Source of the DNA: a virus
Strand: one strand, 5' to 3'
IMG/VR virus record: IMGVR_UViG_3300021509_000007
Span: 1 to 34,884 of that record
DNA length: 34,884 nucleotides
This document shows, in pieces, positions 6,067 through 13,276 of the stretch. Both the position numbers and the translations under genes were made by a program. Numbering within the stretch: position 1 is the first letter of the stretch; every line of letters begins with the position of its first letter. The notes beneath the pieces were generated by a model, which saw only the letters and a program-made list of their open reading frames with translations, did not search any database and had not been told where the DNA came from.

Positions 6067-6147
6067 ATGAAGAATAAACATTATTTCAATTTATTAAGCA
6101 AACTTGAAATACAAGAAAAACTTATTTCAATAAAGGAGAGTTTATGA
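6067..6147 (+). CDS. Very small ORF, 26 residues
   Basis: A helical, Lys/Leu-rich 26-residue ORF with AAGGAG at 6061-6066 touching its ATG. Its stop overlaps the start of the next gene (TTATGAG), and it contains the next gene's ribosome binding site (AAGGAGAG). It may act only as a leader that couples translation. Low confidence as a functional protein. Confidence 0.3.
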   Translation: MKNKHYFNLLSKLEIQEKLISIKESL

Positions 6148-6530
6148 GTAAGAAAATAGATGATTATTTGGATTTGAAAATTAGAGATGAAAGTTTTGGT
6201 GTTAGTATTGAAAGAATATTTGCTCTTAAAACAATAGAAACATTCAATAAATATGTGTATGCACAATTTGAAGAAGAAATAAAGCGTGCGACAAGAGTAA
6301 AAATATTGTATGAGATTATGAAACTAATTGCTCAAGAAATAGAAGAAAATGGATTTGAAGTATGGGAAATTGCAGATATAACATTGAAAGGTATAATGTT
6401 TGATACAGACTTTGATACAGACACAGGGAAGTTCTTAATGGTATTGGATGAAAGACAATTACACCATATACGACAAGCATACCATTTTGGTATATTTAGT
6501 ATAAAACAATTTACAGGAGGAACAAAATGA
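6144..6530 (+). CDS. Hypothetical protein, 128 residues
   Basis: Well-placed ribosome binding site (AAGGAGAG, 6133-6140). The product is helical and charged in the first half (KRATRVKILYEIMKLIAQEI) and ends with a beta-like acidic section containing DTDFDTDTGKF and a histidine-rich patch (ERQLHHIRQAYHF). No recognised family. Its TGA overlaps the ATG of the ribbon-helix-helix gene, so the pair is translationally coupled and could act together. Confidence 0.65.
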   Translation: MSKKIDDYLDLKIRDESFGVSIERIFALKTIETFNKYVYAQFEEEIKRATRVKILYEIMKLIAQEIEENGFEVWEIADITLKGIMFDTDFDTDTGKFLMVLDERQLHHIRQAYHFGIFSIKQFTGGTK

Positions 6531-6679
6531 AAATGCAACGAGGAAGAAATACCACGGTAACTGTTTCCTTACCTCTTGATTACTTGGTAAGGATTGACAA
6601 GGAGTGCGAAAAGAAAGATGTCAATCGGAGCTACATAATCAGGCAGGCATTGAAGCAGTATTTTAAAATCAAAGACTAA
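6527..6679 (+). CDS. Ribbon-helix-helix (CopG/Arc-type) DNA-binding protein
   Basis: A 50-residue protein with the ribbon-helix-helix pattern: a beta ribbon TTVTVSLPLDYLVRID, then helix A (KECEKKDVN), the turn R-S-Y and helix B (IIRQALKQYF). Such proteins dimerise and contact DNA through the ribbon, usually as repressors. Ribosome binding site GGAGG at 6516-6520. Its start overlaps the upstream stop (ATGA). Its position just before the TnpB gene makes that gene or its own operon a possible target, which is inference. Confidence 0.75.
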   Translation: MKMQRGRNTTVTVSLPLDYLVRIDKECEKKDVNRSYIIRQALKQYFKIKD

Positions 6680-6746
6680 AGTGGCATCTGGGCTTGAACT
6701 GAATGGTTAAAACATTTATTAATTTTATAATCAAGTAAGGTAAATT

Positions 6747-7784
6747 ATGATTAAATCTTACAAACTAAAAATTTATGCAAATAAAAATAAAATCAAGGAA
6801 CTAAATAAACTTATTGCTTTTTGGCAAGACCAAGTAAATCACAAAATAAAGCTGTTTTGGACATTTAAAGACATAAAAGGTTCATATCCTCCTAAAGAAT
6901 ATTGCAGGGGTGGAAGACTTGTTAGGGATGCTTCTCAAAAAGCTTGGCAAATAGTTAAAGGTGCAAAAAAAACCAAACAAAAGGAAAGGCCATATTTCAA
7001 AGGCAAGGAAATAGATTTAAATCAGTTTAGTGCCTATATTATTCCTGAATTTAAAACAAAGGAGTTCAATATTTGGTTTAAAGTAATTTCTACTACACCA
7101 AGAAAAAGGATAATTCTGCCTTGTAAACGGACTAAAATCTTTAACGAAGCAGTTAATAAAGGAAAATTAAGAAGGAGCTTTAAATTATTGAAAATCAATG
7201 GCAATTATTATATGCAATGCTTTGTGGAGTTTCCCGAAATTAAACAAGAGAATAAAAATATTATCGGCATTGATGTAGGTTTAAATAAACCGATTGTAAC
7301 TTCTGATGGTAAAGTTTTAGGTAAAGAATTGAAAGGCTTAAAAATAAGAACGAAATGGAGGACTTATAAGCATTGTTTATCACCTACTAAACAATGGCTT
7401 AATCACTATGCTAAAGAGCTAATAAAGCTTTATCCTGATACTGATTTTGCTGTTGAGGATTTATTGTTTAAAGGCAAGAAAAATAGAACTAAAAAATTTA
7501 GGAGAGATAATAATAATTGGCCATATAAATGGTTGGCAAAGAAATTGATGGAGCTTTCAAGCCTCAAAGGTTTTGGGGTAATAAAGGTTAATCCATGTAA
7601 TACTTCCATTACTTGCCCGTTATGTGGATTAACTGATAAAGCGAATCGGCAAGGAGAATTGTTTCATTGTATTGGCTGTGGGCATAAGGAAGATGCTGAT
7701 ATAATTGGAGCAATTAATATCAAACTTCTTGCCGAGAGAGTAGCTAGGAAGCAATCCGTCTCCTCAACCAGACAGGAAGGATAA
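6747..7784 (+). CDS. tnpB: TnpB-family RNA-guided endonuclease, no TnpA partner
   Basis: TnpB proteins of IS200/IS605-type elements are RuvC-type nucleases guided by an RNA derived from the element's right end. This 345-residue protein has all parts: an N-terminal wedge and recognition-like part, the first RuvC acidic motif GIDVGLNKPIV, the second A-V-E-D-L-L-F, a zinc finger CPLCG and CIGCG, and the last acidic motif DADIIGAINI. All three catalytic acids and four zinc cysteines appear present, so it should be active. No TnpA transposase is nearby. The ORF runs without gap into the next gene (TAA ATG), so it may be domesticated, or an element inserted with its right end inside the next gene. 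A TATAAT at 6726-6731 is a possible -10 box with a poor -35. Ribosome binding site TAAGGT. Confidence 0.9.
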   Translation: MIKSYKLKIYANKNKIKELNKLIAFWQDQVNHKIKLFWTFKDIKGSYPPKEYCRGGRLVRDASQKAWQIVKGAKKTKQKERPYFKGKEIDLNQFSAYIIPEFKTKEFNIWFKVISTTPRKRIILPCKRTKIFNEAVNKGKLRRSFKLLKINGNYYMQCFVEFPEIKQENKNIIGIDVGLNKPIVTSDGKVLGKELKGLKIRTKWRTYKHCLSPTKQWLNHYAKELIKLYPDTDFAVEDLLFKGKKNRTKKFRRDNNNWPYKWLAKKLMELSSLKGFGVIKVNPCNTSITCPLCGLTDKANRQGELFHCIGCGHKEDADIIGAINIKLLAERVARKQSVSSTRQEG

Positions 7785-7801
7785 ATGTCCATTAAGTCTG
7801 G
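7758..7801 (+). other. Stem-loop across tnpB stop and next start; candidate guide-RNA 3-prime structure
   Basis: CCAGAC (7768-7773) pairs with GTCTGG (7796-7801), with an inner GGAT/GTCC hairpin around the TAA stop and ATG start. Upstream GTCT (7758-7761) can alternatively pair with AGAC (7770-7773). This could be part of the TnpB right-end RNA, whose scaffold normally overlaps the 3-prime end of tnpB, or a translational-coupling structure that hides the AGGAAGG site of the next gene. Confidence 0.35.
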
Positions 7802-8747
7802 AACGGCGCAGAAGGGTTCTGTTTTAAAGTTGGTCTTGGAGTATTTAGACAGTTTCCAAGACTATGACGGTGAATTTGTTTTTACTATAAAAGAGATGAT
7901 GCAAACTCTTGGGTTAAGTAGCAACCAATATTCAACGGCATATAAGATATTGAACAAGGCTGTTGAGTTTGGCAAAGTAGAGAAAGTCAATTCAAGGGAT
8001 TATCGCATCATCAAGCATACCACACCCACTTCCTTCCAAGATATGTTAAAACCTGAATTAAAGATACCCTTACCATTTGGCATTGGATATAAATGTTTGT
8101 TGTTTCCATCAGACATCATCTTAATTTATGCGAGTTATGGGCAGGGTAAGAGTTACTTTGCTATAAACATAGCTCTTTTTTACCTGCAAAAAGGATTGCC
8201 TGTTCATTATTACTATTCTGAATGCAAAGAAAATATTGCTTACAGGTTTGCTAAGTTAGTTGATGTAGAACAAATGATTGAATGGGAAGAACAAGGGAAG
8301 ATTAGGTTTATCCCTATTACAGACCCATTTATGAAACCCCTTGCAATAAGTAAAAACAGCATAATCATCTGGGACTGGGCGGATTTGACAGGCAGGTATG
8401 ACAGAGTAAACAAGTTCATTCGCAAACTACAAGAAGGACATAAAAACCTAATCTTTTTATTTTGGCAAGCCAAAGAAGAATACGGGAAGTTAAAACCTTA
8501 TGGCAGGGAAAGCTCACTCCAACGGCCTGCTTACGGTTTTGAAATCCTGTATGATGGTGAAGATAAACGGAAAGAATATCCAATTTTGCAATTTACAAAA
8601 GTTCGGCAAAGTGAATATTACACAGAAGGCAAAGAGATTTATTTAAAGTTTGAAGAAAATGGCCGTTTGGTTCATTTAGAGGATTGTCATCATAGAGGAC
8701 AATTGAAGGAAATATTAAGGCAAGGAGAAGAAGAGGAGGATGAGTAA
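7785..8747 (+). CDS. RecA/KaiC-like P-loop ATPase with N-terminal winged-helix-like part
   Basis: The first 85 residues look like a winged helix (VLKLVLEYLDSF, then TIKEMMQTLGLSSNQYSTAYKILNKAVEFGKVEKV). The core is a RecA-superfamily ATPase: Walker A A-S-Y-G-Q-G-K-S at about residues 116-123 and Walker B IIIWDWADL at about 193-201, with strand order and spacing like the KaiC/RadA/DnaB group. The acidic C-terminus ends EGEEEEDE. Phage proteins of this kind act in replication or recombination, but without further motifs the role is open. Translation is probably coupled to tnpB, with which it is contiguous. Confidence 0.7.
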   Translation: MSIKSGTAQKGSVLKLVLEYLDSFQDYDGEFVFTIKEMMQTLGLSSNQYSTAYKILNKAVEFGKVEKVNSRDYRIIKHTTPTSFQDMLKPELKIPLPFGIGYKCLLFPSDIILIYASYGQGKSYFAINIALFYLQKGLPVHYYYSECKENIAYRFAKLVDVEQMIEWEEQGKIRFIPITDPFMKPLAISKNSIIIWDWADLTGRYDRVNKFIRKLQEGHKNLIFLFWQAKEEYGKLKPYGRESSLQRPAYGFEILYDGEDKRKEYPILQFTKVRQSEYYTEGKEIYLKFEENGRLVHLEDCHHRGQLKEILRQGEEEEDE

Positions 8748-8748
8748 A

Positions 8749-9267
8749 ATGCGTTACAAAGAAGGAGACAAAGTAAGAGTCCGTCAGTGGGAGGCAATGT
8801 TAAGAGGGAATAAATTGGTATGTAATAGTATTAGCTTTCTTGGAACTCCATTCACATTTCCTAAGACAAATAGAAAATTTTGCGGACAGATTGTTACTAT
8901 AAAAGAAGTCTGGAACAATTATTACTACATTGAAGAAGATGATGGACAATATTGTTGGACTGATGAAATGTTTGAAGGTTACGCCTTTAAATTTGGAGAG
9001 CTTATTGAAGTCAGTCAATCTGGGAATAAATGGGAAAAAAGAATTTATGTAGGTTATATTGATGGTAGCGATTACCCTTATATATGTGTATATTCAGATG
9101 ATAATAGCCTAAATGAATTTAAAAAGGGTAACAGTTTTAGCATTATGTCATGGAAATATGCCCGCCCCATTCCTAAAAAGCATACAATAATCATTGATGG
9201 TGTAGAGATTGAAGTTTCTGATGAAGATTATCAAGCTTTAAAAGAAAAATTGTGTAAAGGAGAATAA
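8749..9267 (+). CDS. Hypothetical beta-rich protein with SH3-like start
   Basis: AGGAGG (8734-8739) fits ATG 8749 better than the adjacent ATG 8740, giving 172 residues. The N-terminus (YKEGDKVRVRQWEAM) resembles an SH3/KOW-like barrel strand. A second beta part follows (QIVTIKEVWNNYYYIEEDDG, then WTDEMFEGYAF). The C-terminus contains IIIDGVEIEVSDEDYQALKEKL, a motif seen at the ends of many small phage proteins of unknown function. Closely linked to the ATPase gene upstream and the nuclease-like gene downstream. Confidence 0.65.
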   Translation: MRYKEGDKVRVRQWEAMLRGNKLVCNSISFLGTPFTFPKTNRKFCGQIVTIKEVWNNYYYIEEDDGQYCWTDEMFEGYAFKFGELIEVSQSGNKWEKRIYVGYIDGSDYPYICVYSDDNSLNEFKKGNSFSIMSWKYARPIPKKHTIIIDGVEIEVSDEDYQALKEKLCKGE

Positions 9268-9268
9268 A

Positions 9269-9703
9269 TTGAAAGATACTCGCAGAGAAAAAGGATTAAG
9301 GTTTCAAAAATGGGTTAAGGATTGGCTTAAAGAATTAGGCTGGATTGTTCATAATCAAAAGCCTGTAGGGAGAATGCTTAAAATAAAAGATAAGAAAACT
9401 AAAAAAATAAAAACGATTTATATCAGCCAAAGAAATGATGTATTTGGTTGTGTAGATTTAATTGCTAAGAAAGAAAACAAGCCTACTTTATGGATACAAG
9501 CTACATTACATACAGGAGTGGGTGAGAAAAAGAAAGCCTTGCAAATAGTGCCTTGGGGCAAAGAAGACATGGTGCAGGTATGGGTTAAAAGAGAAGACGG
9601 GCATGTGGATATCTTTATATTGGGATGTGATAGTTTACATTTGATTGGGAAGATAATTAGAAGGAAGTTTTATAAGGGGGAGAGTGTGGTATGGGAATTT
9701 TAG
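9269..9703 (+). CDS. Resolvase-like PD-(D/E)XK-fold nuclease
   Basis: The 144-residue protein begins REKGLRFQKWVKDWLKELGW, a typical helix-strand entry of small phage and archaeal resolvase-like nucleases. It then has NDVFGCVDLIAKK with the motif II aspartate and LWIQATLHTG, in which the third motif is Q-A-T rather than E-x-K. Q-x-T variants of this D.FG.fDI......IQvT family are common in phages and bacteria. The KALQIVPWG and VQVWVKRE strands also fit. TTG 9269 is the start, with AAGGAG at 9257-9262. It overlaps the next gene by 13 bases. Activity is uncertain because of the altered motif. Confidence 0.6.
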   Translation: MKDTRREKGLRFQKWVKDWLKELGWIVHNQKPVGRMLKIKDKKTKKIKTIYISQRNDVFGCVDLIAKKENKPTLWIQATLHTGVGEKKKALQIVPWGKEDMVQVWVKREDGHVDIFILGCDSLHLIGKIIRRKFYKGESVVWEF

Positions 9704-9984
9704 AAAAATTCAATCTTTGTTGGCATAAGTGGAAATATGTATATTCAAATAACACATATACATTTTTGGGAGAAAAGTGTTCCAATTTAATAAAAGCAGG
9801 ATTTAGAATATGTGAAAAGTGTGGTAAGGCACAACAATTTCGTGCAATGTATAAATATCAGAGTTGGGAAACTCTATCTGATTGTGAAACTAGAATATTA
9901 CTAAGTAAAATAATTGATAAAGAAAATTACTTCTTATTAGAAAAAAACTCGCAATTTAAGTCCACCGATAAAAGTAATTTATAG
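9691..9984 (+). CDS. Small zinc-binding protein
   Basis: Ninety-seven residues with a C..H pair near the N-terminus (LCWHKWKY) and CEKCGKAQQF at about residues 41-50. This may form a single zinc site, a pattern common in small phage proteins. Starts inside the end of the nuclease-like gene with GGGGGAG-type site upstream (9677-9682). The C-terminal third is polar and probably disordered. Function unknown. Confidence 0.6.
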   Translation: MGILEKFNLCWHKWKYVYSNNTYTFLGEKCSNLIKAGFRICEKCGKAQQFRAMYKYQSWETLSDCETRILLSKIIDKENYFLLEKNSQFKSTDKSNL

Positions 9985-9994
9985 GAGGTAACAA

Positions 9995-10164
9995 ATGAAT
10001 ATAGATTATAGCAATTATGATGATAAAAAATTTAGCGAGTGTATATATTCAGTTATCCCGAAGCCGATGATGATAATGCTACAAAGCTGGAAGAGGAATT
10101 AAGAAAACGAGGATTGTTTGAATGGGCACACCAAATGTTTAATAAGCTGTATGATATTTTTTAA
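9995..10164 (+). CDS. Small acidic protein, apparently frameshifted
   Basis: ATG 9995 has a strong ribosome binding site (AGGAGGT, 9983-9989). The first frame reads MNIDYSNYDDKKFSEC and stops after 35 codons. From about 10055 another frame is open to TAA 10162-10164 and reads PEADDDNATKLEEELRKRGL then FEWAHQMFNKLYDIF, which looks like real helical coding sequence. A single-base change near 10045-10055 would join them into a protein of about 56 residues. It may be a decayed gene, an assembly error or a true recoding event. Confidence 0.4.
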
Positions 10165-10200
10165 TGATGAATGGAATAAAAGAATAAATGAGGTTAAAAC

Positions 10201-10548
10201 ATGAAGAAGAATTTATCATACTATCTCAGTTTACCTTATCATATCGTAATTAAAAAAGACTTTGACCATGATGGCGAGGAATATTTTGGTGCAGAAATAC
10301 CTGAATTACCTGGTTGTGGAGCTGAAGGTAGAACTAGAGAAGAGGCTCTTAGAAAATTACAAGAGGCAAAGAGAGCATGGATAGAAGTCAGTCTTGAAAG
10401 AGGTTTAGATATTCCTGAGCCAAAGAATAATGTAAATGTTGTTACTATATATGATATTGATGTTGCAGATATAGCACCTAATATTGCAATAGAAAAGGAT
10501 AATGACAAAGATTTTGGAAGCGAAGATTATATAGAAAAGGCCAAGTAA
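10201..10548 (+). CDS. HicB-like antitoxin-domain protein (orphan)
   Basis: HicB proteins neutralise HicA mRNA interferases. This 115-residue protein shows the HicB core: YHIVIKKDFDHDG, EYFGAEIPELPGCGAEG then R-T-R-E-E-A-L, a helix ending WIEVSLERG, and DIPEPKN. No HicA-like double-stranded RNA-binding ORF lies on either side, and the C-terminus has an acidic tail instead of a clear DNA-binding domain. An orphan antitoxin could counter a host HicA toxin or a HicA-based defence (inference). Ribosome binding site GAGGT at 10190-10194. Confidence 0.8.
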   Translation: MKKNLSYYLSLPYHIVIKKDFDHDGEEYFGAEIPELPGCGAEGRTREEALRKLQEAKRAWIEVSLERGLDIPEPKNNVNVVTIYDIDVADIAPNIAIEKDNDKDFGSEDYIEKAK

Positions 10549-10570
10549 ATTATAAACAAAGGAGGTAAAA

Positions 10571-10828
10571 ATGGAAAAGTGTGTAGCAAATAGACCACCG
10601 TATTGGGATGAAATGGGTAATACACAAAAGTTAGAAGTTTTGAGAAGAGAAATAGTTATTTTAATAGAAGAAGTAGAAAAATTGAATAAGTTATTAAGGC
10701 ATACGCATAGTATGTCGGGACGAATAGTTTATGAAGAAAATGATGAATTTTCTCTTTCTTTGCCATCTTGGCCTCCTAATCGTTTGCCAATTGAACTACA
10801 AAAGAAACCTAATAAAGAAGAAATATGA
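10571..10828 (+). CDS. Hypothetical protein with short coiled coil
   Basis: Eighty-five residues with good AAGGAGGT site (10559-10566). A central helix with heptad-like spacing (LEVLRREIVILIEEVEKLNKLL) suggests a short coiled coil. The rest is proline-rich (LSLPSWPPNRLP). Its TGA overlaps the next small ORF's ATG. No family recognised. Confidence 0.6.
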   Translation: MEKCVANRPPYWDEMGNTQKLEVLRREIVILIEEVEKLNKLLRHTHSMSGRIVYEENDEFSLSLPSWPPNRLPIELQKKPNKEEI

Positions 10829-10887
10829 ATGCAAGAAGGCAGGCTTATAAGGAGTTAAAGAAAGAATATAAAAACAAAAAGGAGTAG
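10825..10887 (+). CDS. Tiny basic peptide, 20 residues
   Basis: An ATG overlapping the previous stop (ATGA) opens a 20-codon ORF, sequence MNARRQAYKELKKEYKNKKE, ending just before the next gene, whose AAGGAG site lies in its last codons. It may only serve to carry ribosomes to the next gene. Very short Lys-rich peptides of this kind are common in phage early regions. Confidence 0.3.
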   Translation: MNARRQAYKELKKEYKNKKE

Positions 10888-10890
10888 AAA

Positions 10891-11106
10891 ATGAATGCTC
10901 TCTATTTTTTGGTTGGATTTCTTCTTTGTTACTTGGGGTGGAAAATTACAGCAGTAACAATTGTTCGTTCTTCCTTGAATGATTTTGGCTTTTTCTTGAT
11001 TTGTATTGGTATAGTTATTTCCCATCTCAAAACGATATTGGAAAAGGCAAAATACATTAAGGAAAAAATCAGAGGTGTCTTAAACGATATAAATGATTAT
11101 AAGTAA
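10891..11106 (+). CDS. Small membrane protein with two predicted spans
   Basis: Two hydrophobic stretches (about residues 3-22, LYFLVGFLLCYLGWKITAV, and 32-46, FGFFLICIGIVISH) are followed by a basic amphipathic tail (KAKYIKEKIRG). That fits an inner-membrane hairpin with a cytoplasmic C-terminus. AAGGAG at 10879-10884. It could be a holin-like or host-membrane-modifying protein, but it lies in the accessory block, far from any lysis gene, so I leave function open. Confidence 0.6.
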   Translation: MNALYFLVGFLLCYLGWKITAVTIVRSSLNDFGFFLICIGIVISHLKTILEKAKYIKEKIRGVLNDINDYK

Positions 11107-11109
11107 GCA

Positions 11110-11808
11110 ATGTTTTACCCCCAACCTTCAATACAATTACAACTTGATGCACCTCTTGACCTGAGCACAGTAAAGGCATGTTTCACTGAAAAGCAGTTGG
11201 ATTGGGTATTAGAGAAAAGAGTTAGCGGAGAAATCATGGAATTATGGACACGGATTAAGTTTATTGGAATGAATACGAGAAAACATAATAAAGTGATGCT
11301 GATAAACAAGATGGTTGATAAGATTAAAAAGATGTCATTTGATGATAAATTGGCATTGATACCTAAGATAATTGAGAATGAAACATATCTCTTTGCCATA
11401 TTACTTGGTGAGCCTCAATACTATTTCAAGGAAGTTCTTTTTAATGACCCTAGAAGAAGACATATCCGTTTTATTATCTGCAAAAGATGCGGACAGATGC
11501 GTATTCATAAAAGTAAAGGGTTGTGTGTTCATTGTTATGGGTATCTTAAACGAGACAAAAAGATAAAATACGGAATAAGAGAAGTAACAAGAGGCAACAA
11601 AGTAATTTGCACCCATTGTAAGAGATTGAGAAAGCATCATAGTGCAGGATTATGCACCGTTTGTTACCACCATCTTAGGAGAAAGAAAGTATGGGATAGG
11701 TATGTTGAATTGTTAGTAATTAAATTGTTAATAATTGTAGGAGGCAATCGTGAAAGAAATCATCTCACGCCAGTTAAAATGGCAAAGGAAAATGTTGGAG
11801 GAGGGTAG
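11110..11808 (+). CDS. Double zinc-finger protein
   Basis: The 232-residue protein has a helical N-terminal half and two tandem zinc modules: ICKRCGQMRIHKSKGLCVHCYGYL (Cys pairs at about 117-120 and 132-135) and VICTHCKRLRKHHSAGLCTVCYHHL (about 161-164 and 176-179), each ending CYxxL then basic residues. Repeated CxxC...GLCxxCY fingers with a basic stretch suggest nucleic acid binding. Its start has only a weak ribosome binding site, three bases after the previous stop. The next gene, also a zinc protein, overlaps its end by 59 bases. Confidence 0.65.
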   Translation: MFYPQPSIQLQLDAPLDLSTVKACFTEKQLDWVLEKRVSGEIMELWTRIKFIGMNTRKHNKVMLINKMVDKIKKMSFDDKLALIPKIIENETYLFAILLGEPQYYFKEVLFNDPRRRHIRFIICKRCGQMRIHKSKGLCVHCYGYLKRDKKIKYGIREVTRGNKVICTHCKRLRKHHSAGLCTVCYHHLRRKKVWDRYVELLVIKLLIIVGGNRERNHLTPVKMAKENVGGG

Positions 11809-12061
11809 GTGTATCATCTGTGGGAAACCTGCTATTCCAAAAAGTAAATATTGTGTGAGGTGTTGGCTAAATCAATACATCAGGTATGCTAGCAGAAGGA
11901 AAAAGCCTGTAAAGTTTAAAAATTCAAAAACTGTTAGGGCATTACAGTTGCTTGTGAATGAAGATTGGGAAAAGAAAAATAAGATTGAGTATAAACCTTC
12001 TTCACCTTTCACTGTGTATGGGCCTATAGATACAGAGCAAATAAGTAAGGAATTAGAATGA
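11750..12061 (+). CDS. Zinc-finger protein, GTG start
   Basis: A GTG at 11750 with a strong TAGGAGG site (11738-11744) starts a 103-residue protein inside the end of the preceding gene, in another frame. It has CIICGKPAIPKSKYCVRCW (Cys pairs at about residues 21-24 and 35-38), related in style to the fingers of the upstream protein, then a basic region (YASRRKKPVKFK). Probably nucleic-acid binding. The strong ribosome site and zinc motif support this frame as real. Confidence 0.65.
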   Translation: MKEIISRQLKWQRKMLEEGRCIICGKPAIPKSKYCVRCWLNQYIRYASRRKKPVKFKNSKTVRALQLLVNEDWEKKNKIEYKPSSPFTVYGPIDTEQISKELE

Positions 12062-12074
12062 AAAGAGCATTAAT

Positions 12075-12233
12075 TTGGGAAAAGATTTTAATCTTGGTTT
12101 GTGGTTTATAACTAAAGAGGTAAAAGTTATAGAGGAAACGCCAAGAGCGGTAAAGATAAAGAAATTTATTGGAACTGAATGGCTACCCAAGAGAGGATTT
12201 GGTTTAAGAGTGGAGATGATAAAAAATGAGTAA
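12075..12233 (+). CDS. Small ORF with TTG start, 52 residues
   Basis: This frame reads GKDFNLGLWFITKEVKVIEE, then PRAVKIKKFIGTEWLPKRGFG, which looks like a small beta-rich protein and fills an otherwise empty gap. The best start is TTG 12075, without a clear ribosome binding site. An ATG at 12058 leads to a different frame that stops after 17 codons, so a frameshift near 12075-12090 is also possible. The end overlaps the next gene by eight bases. Confidence 0.4.
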   Translation: MGKDFNLGLWFITKEVKVIEETPRAVKIKKFIGTEWLPKRGFGLRVEMIKNE

Positions 12234-12753
12234 GTATCATGGAAAGGAACTTAGATTATTTATCTCAAACAAAGAAGGCAAAGAATTATTTGAATGGGCT
12301 GATAAACTTAATCCTACTCTTGCTGAAAAAGTTAAGAGTGCAGTTGCTTGTGCTTTATCTAGATGCTCTAATGGGTCTTTTCTTTGGAATGCTTTTTATT
12401 ATTATGGATGTGATGCTGAAAGAGTAAAGGAAGAATTAAGGAAACAGTATAAAGAAAAGGGCACGATAGAAATGGGGAAGCGATGGGGATTTGATTATCA
12501 TACAATACAGGAAGGGTTACGGAGGATAGGAATTGAAATTAAACCACCAATATATAATAACGCTCCACATGGTTTGGCGAGTGAGGCATTTGAAAAATAT
12601 GGTGGGATAGAAGCAGTTTTGAAACAATATAGTGTAACAAAATTCAGTAAAATTTGTAAACTCTCTGTTTCTTGTTTATTACAATATTTAAATAAACAGG
12701 GGTATTATTATGATAGAGAAAAGAGAAAGTGGAAAGTTAAATTTAATAAATAA
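12226..12753 (+). CDS. Hypothetical protein with helix-turn-helix-like segment
   Basis: ATG 12226 lies after GGAGATG-type sequence (12211-12216). The 175-residue protein is helical and contains GTIEMGKRWGFDYHTIQEGLRRIGIEI-type sequence (about residues 78-105, key GTIEMGKRWGFDYHTI). There, a regulator-like helix-turn-helix is plausible, with a similar repeat near the end (VTKFSKICKLSVSCLLQYLNKQG). Possibly a DNA-binding protein with two such units; no family recognised. The next gene starts 44 bases before its stop. Confidence 0.55.
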   Translation: MSKYHGKELRLFISNKEGKELFEWADKLNPTLAEKVKSAVACALSRCSNGSFLWNAFYYYGCDAERVKEELRKQYKEKGTIEMGKRWGFDYHTIQEGLRRIGIEIKPPIYNNAPHGLASEAFEKYGGIEAVLKQYSVTKFSKICKLSVSCLLQYLNKQGYYYDREKRKWKVKFNK

Positions 12754-13249
12754 TCTCATTAGTGACGATTTTCTTAATTATGGTGTATCAGCCTTTGCTC
12801 AAATAAAAGTTGCAGAGGAAGTTATAAAAGAAAATAAAGAAGATTATCCTCTTGTAGATAAGTGTTTTTTAGCTTTTCGTTCAAAGCTCATTGGACCCGA
12901 TTTTGCACCTTGGATTTTCCGTTCTCACTGCAAAGAGATTGCAGACAGACTGAAAAAAGTTGGAAAGAGATGGAGTAAGAAGCAAATCTTTGACCTAATG
13001 CAACCACTCACAAAAGCAGAGATTGTATGTGCTCTTTCAAGTGCCAGTATGCTTGCACCATTAAGACGGGATGCCTCAGCGTTGGCATTGCATTATTTTA
13101 ATGAGATTACTAAGGAAGAGGAGAAAGAATTTAAGATTGAATATATTCCAATATCTGAAATAGAACTAAAGCAAGCAGAAGAAGAAATTACATGCCATTT
13201 AAGCAAATTTGGTGAGGAAAGGGCTAAAATAGTTTGGGAGAATTTTTAG
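12710..13249 (+). CDS. Hypothetical helical protein, 179 residues
   Basis: Begins in the end of the preceding gene after AGGGG (12697-12701). It is mainly helical, with an acidic C-terminal third (EITKEEEKEFKIEYIPISE). WSKKQIFDLMQPLTKAEIVCAL near the middle resembles a recognition-helix region, but I do not recognise the family. No membrane span or catalytic motif is seen. Confidence 0.55.
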   Translation: MIEKRESGKLNLINNLISDDFLNYGVSAFAQIKVAEEVIKENKEDYPLVDKCFLAFRSKLIGPDFAPWIFRSHCKEIADRLKKVGKRWSKKQIFDLMQPLTKAEIVCALSSASMLAPLRRDASALALHYFNEITKEEEKEFKIEYIPISEIELKQAEEEITCHLSKFGEERAKIVWENF

Positions 13250-13276
13250 TATTTTAAAAGATAAAGAAGGTAAACA

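Noticed and set aside
6694-6731. TTGAAC and TATAAT as a promoter for tnpB
   Set aside because: The spacing is 25 or more bases, too long for sigma-70; only the -10-like box is noted.
12058-12111. 17-codon ORF beginning at the stop overlap
   Set aside because: Too short and without features; another frame over the same bases looks more like protein.
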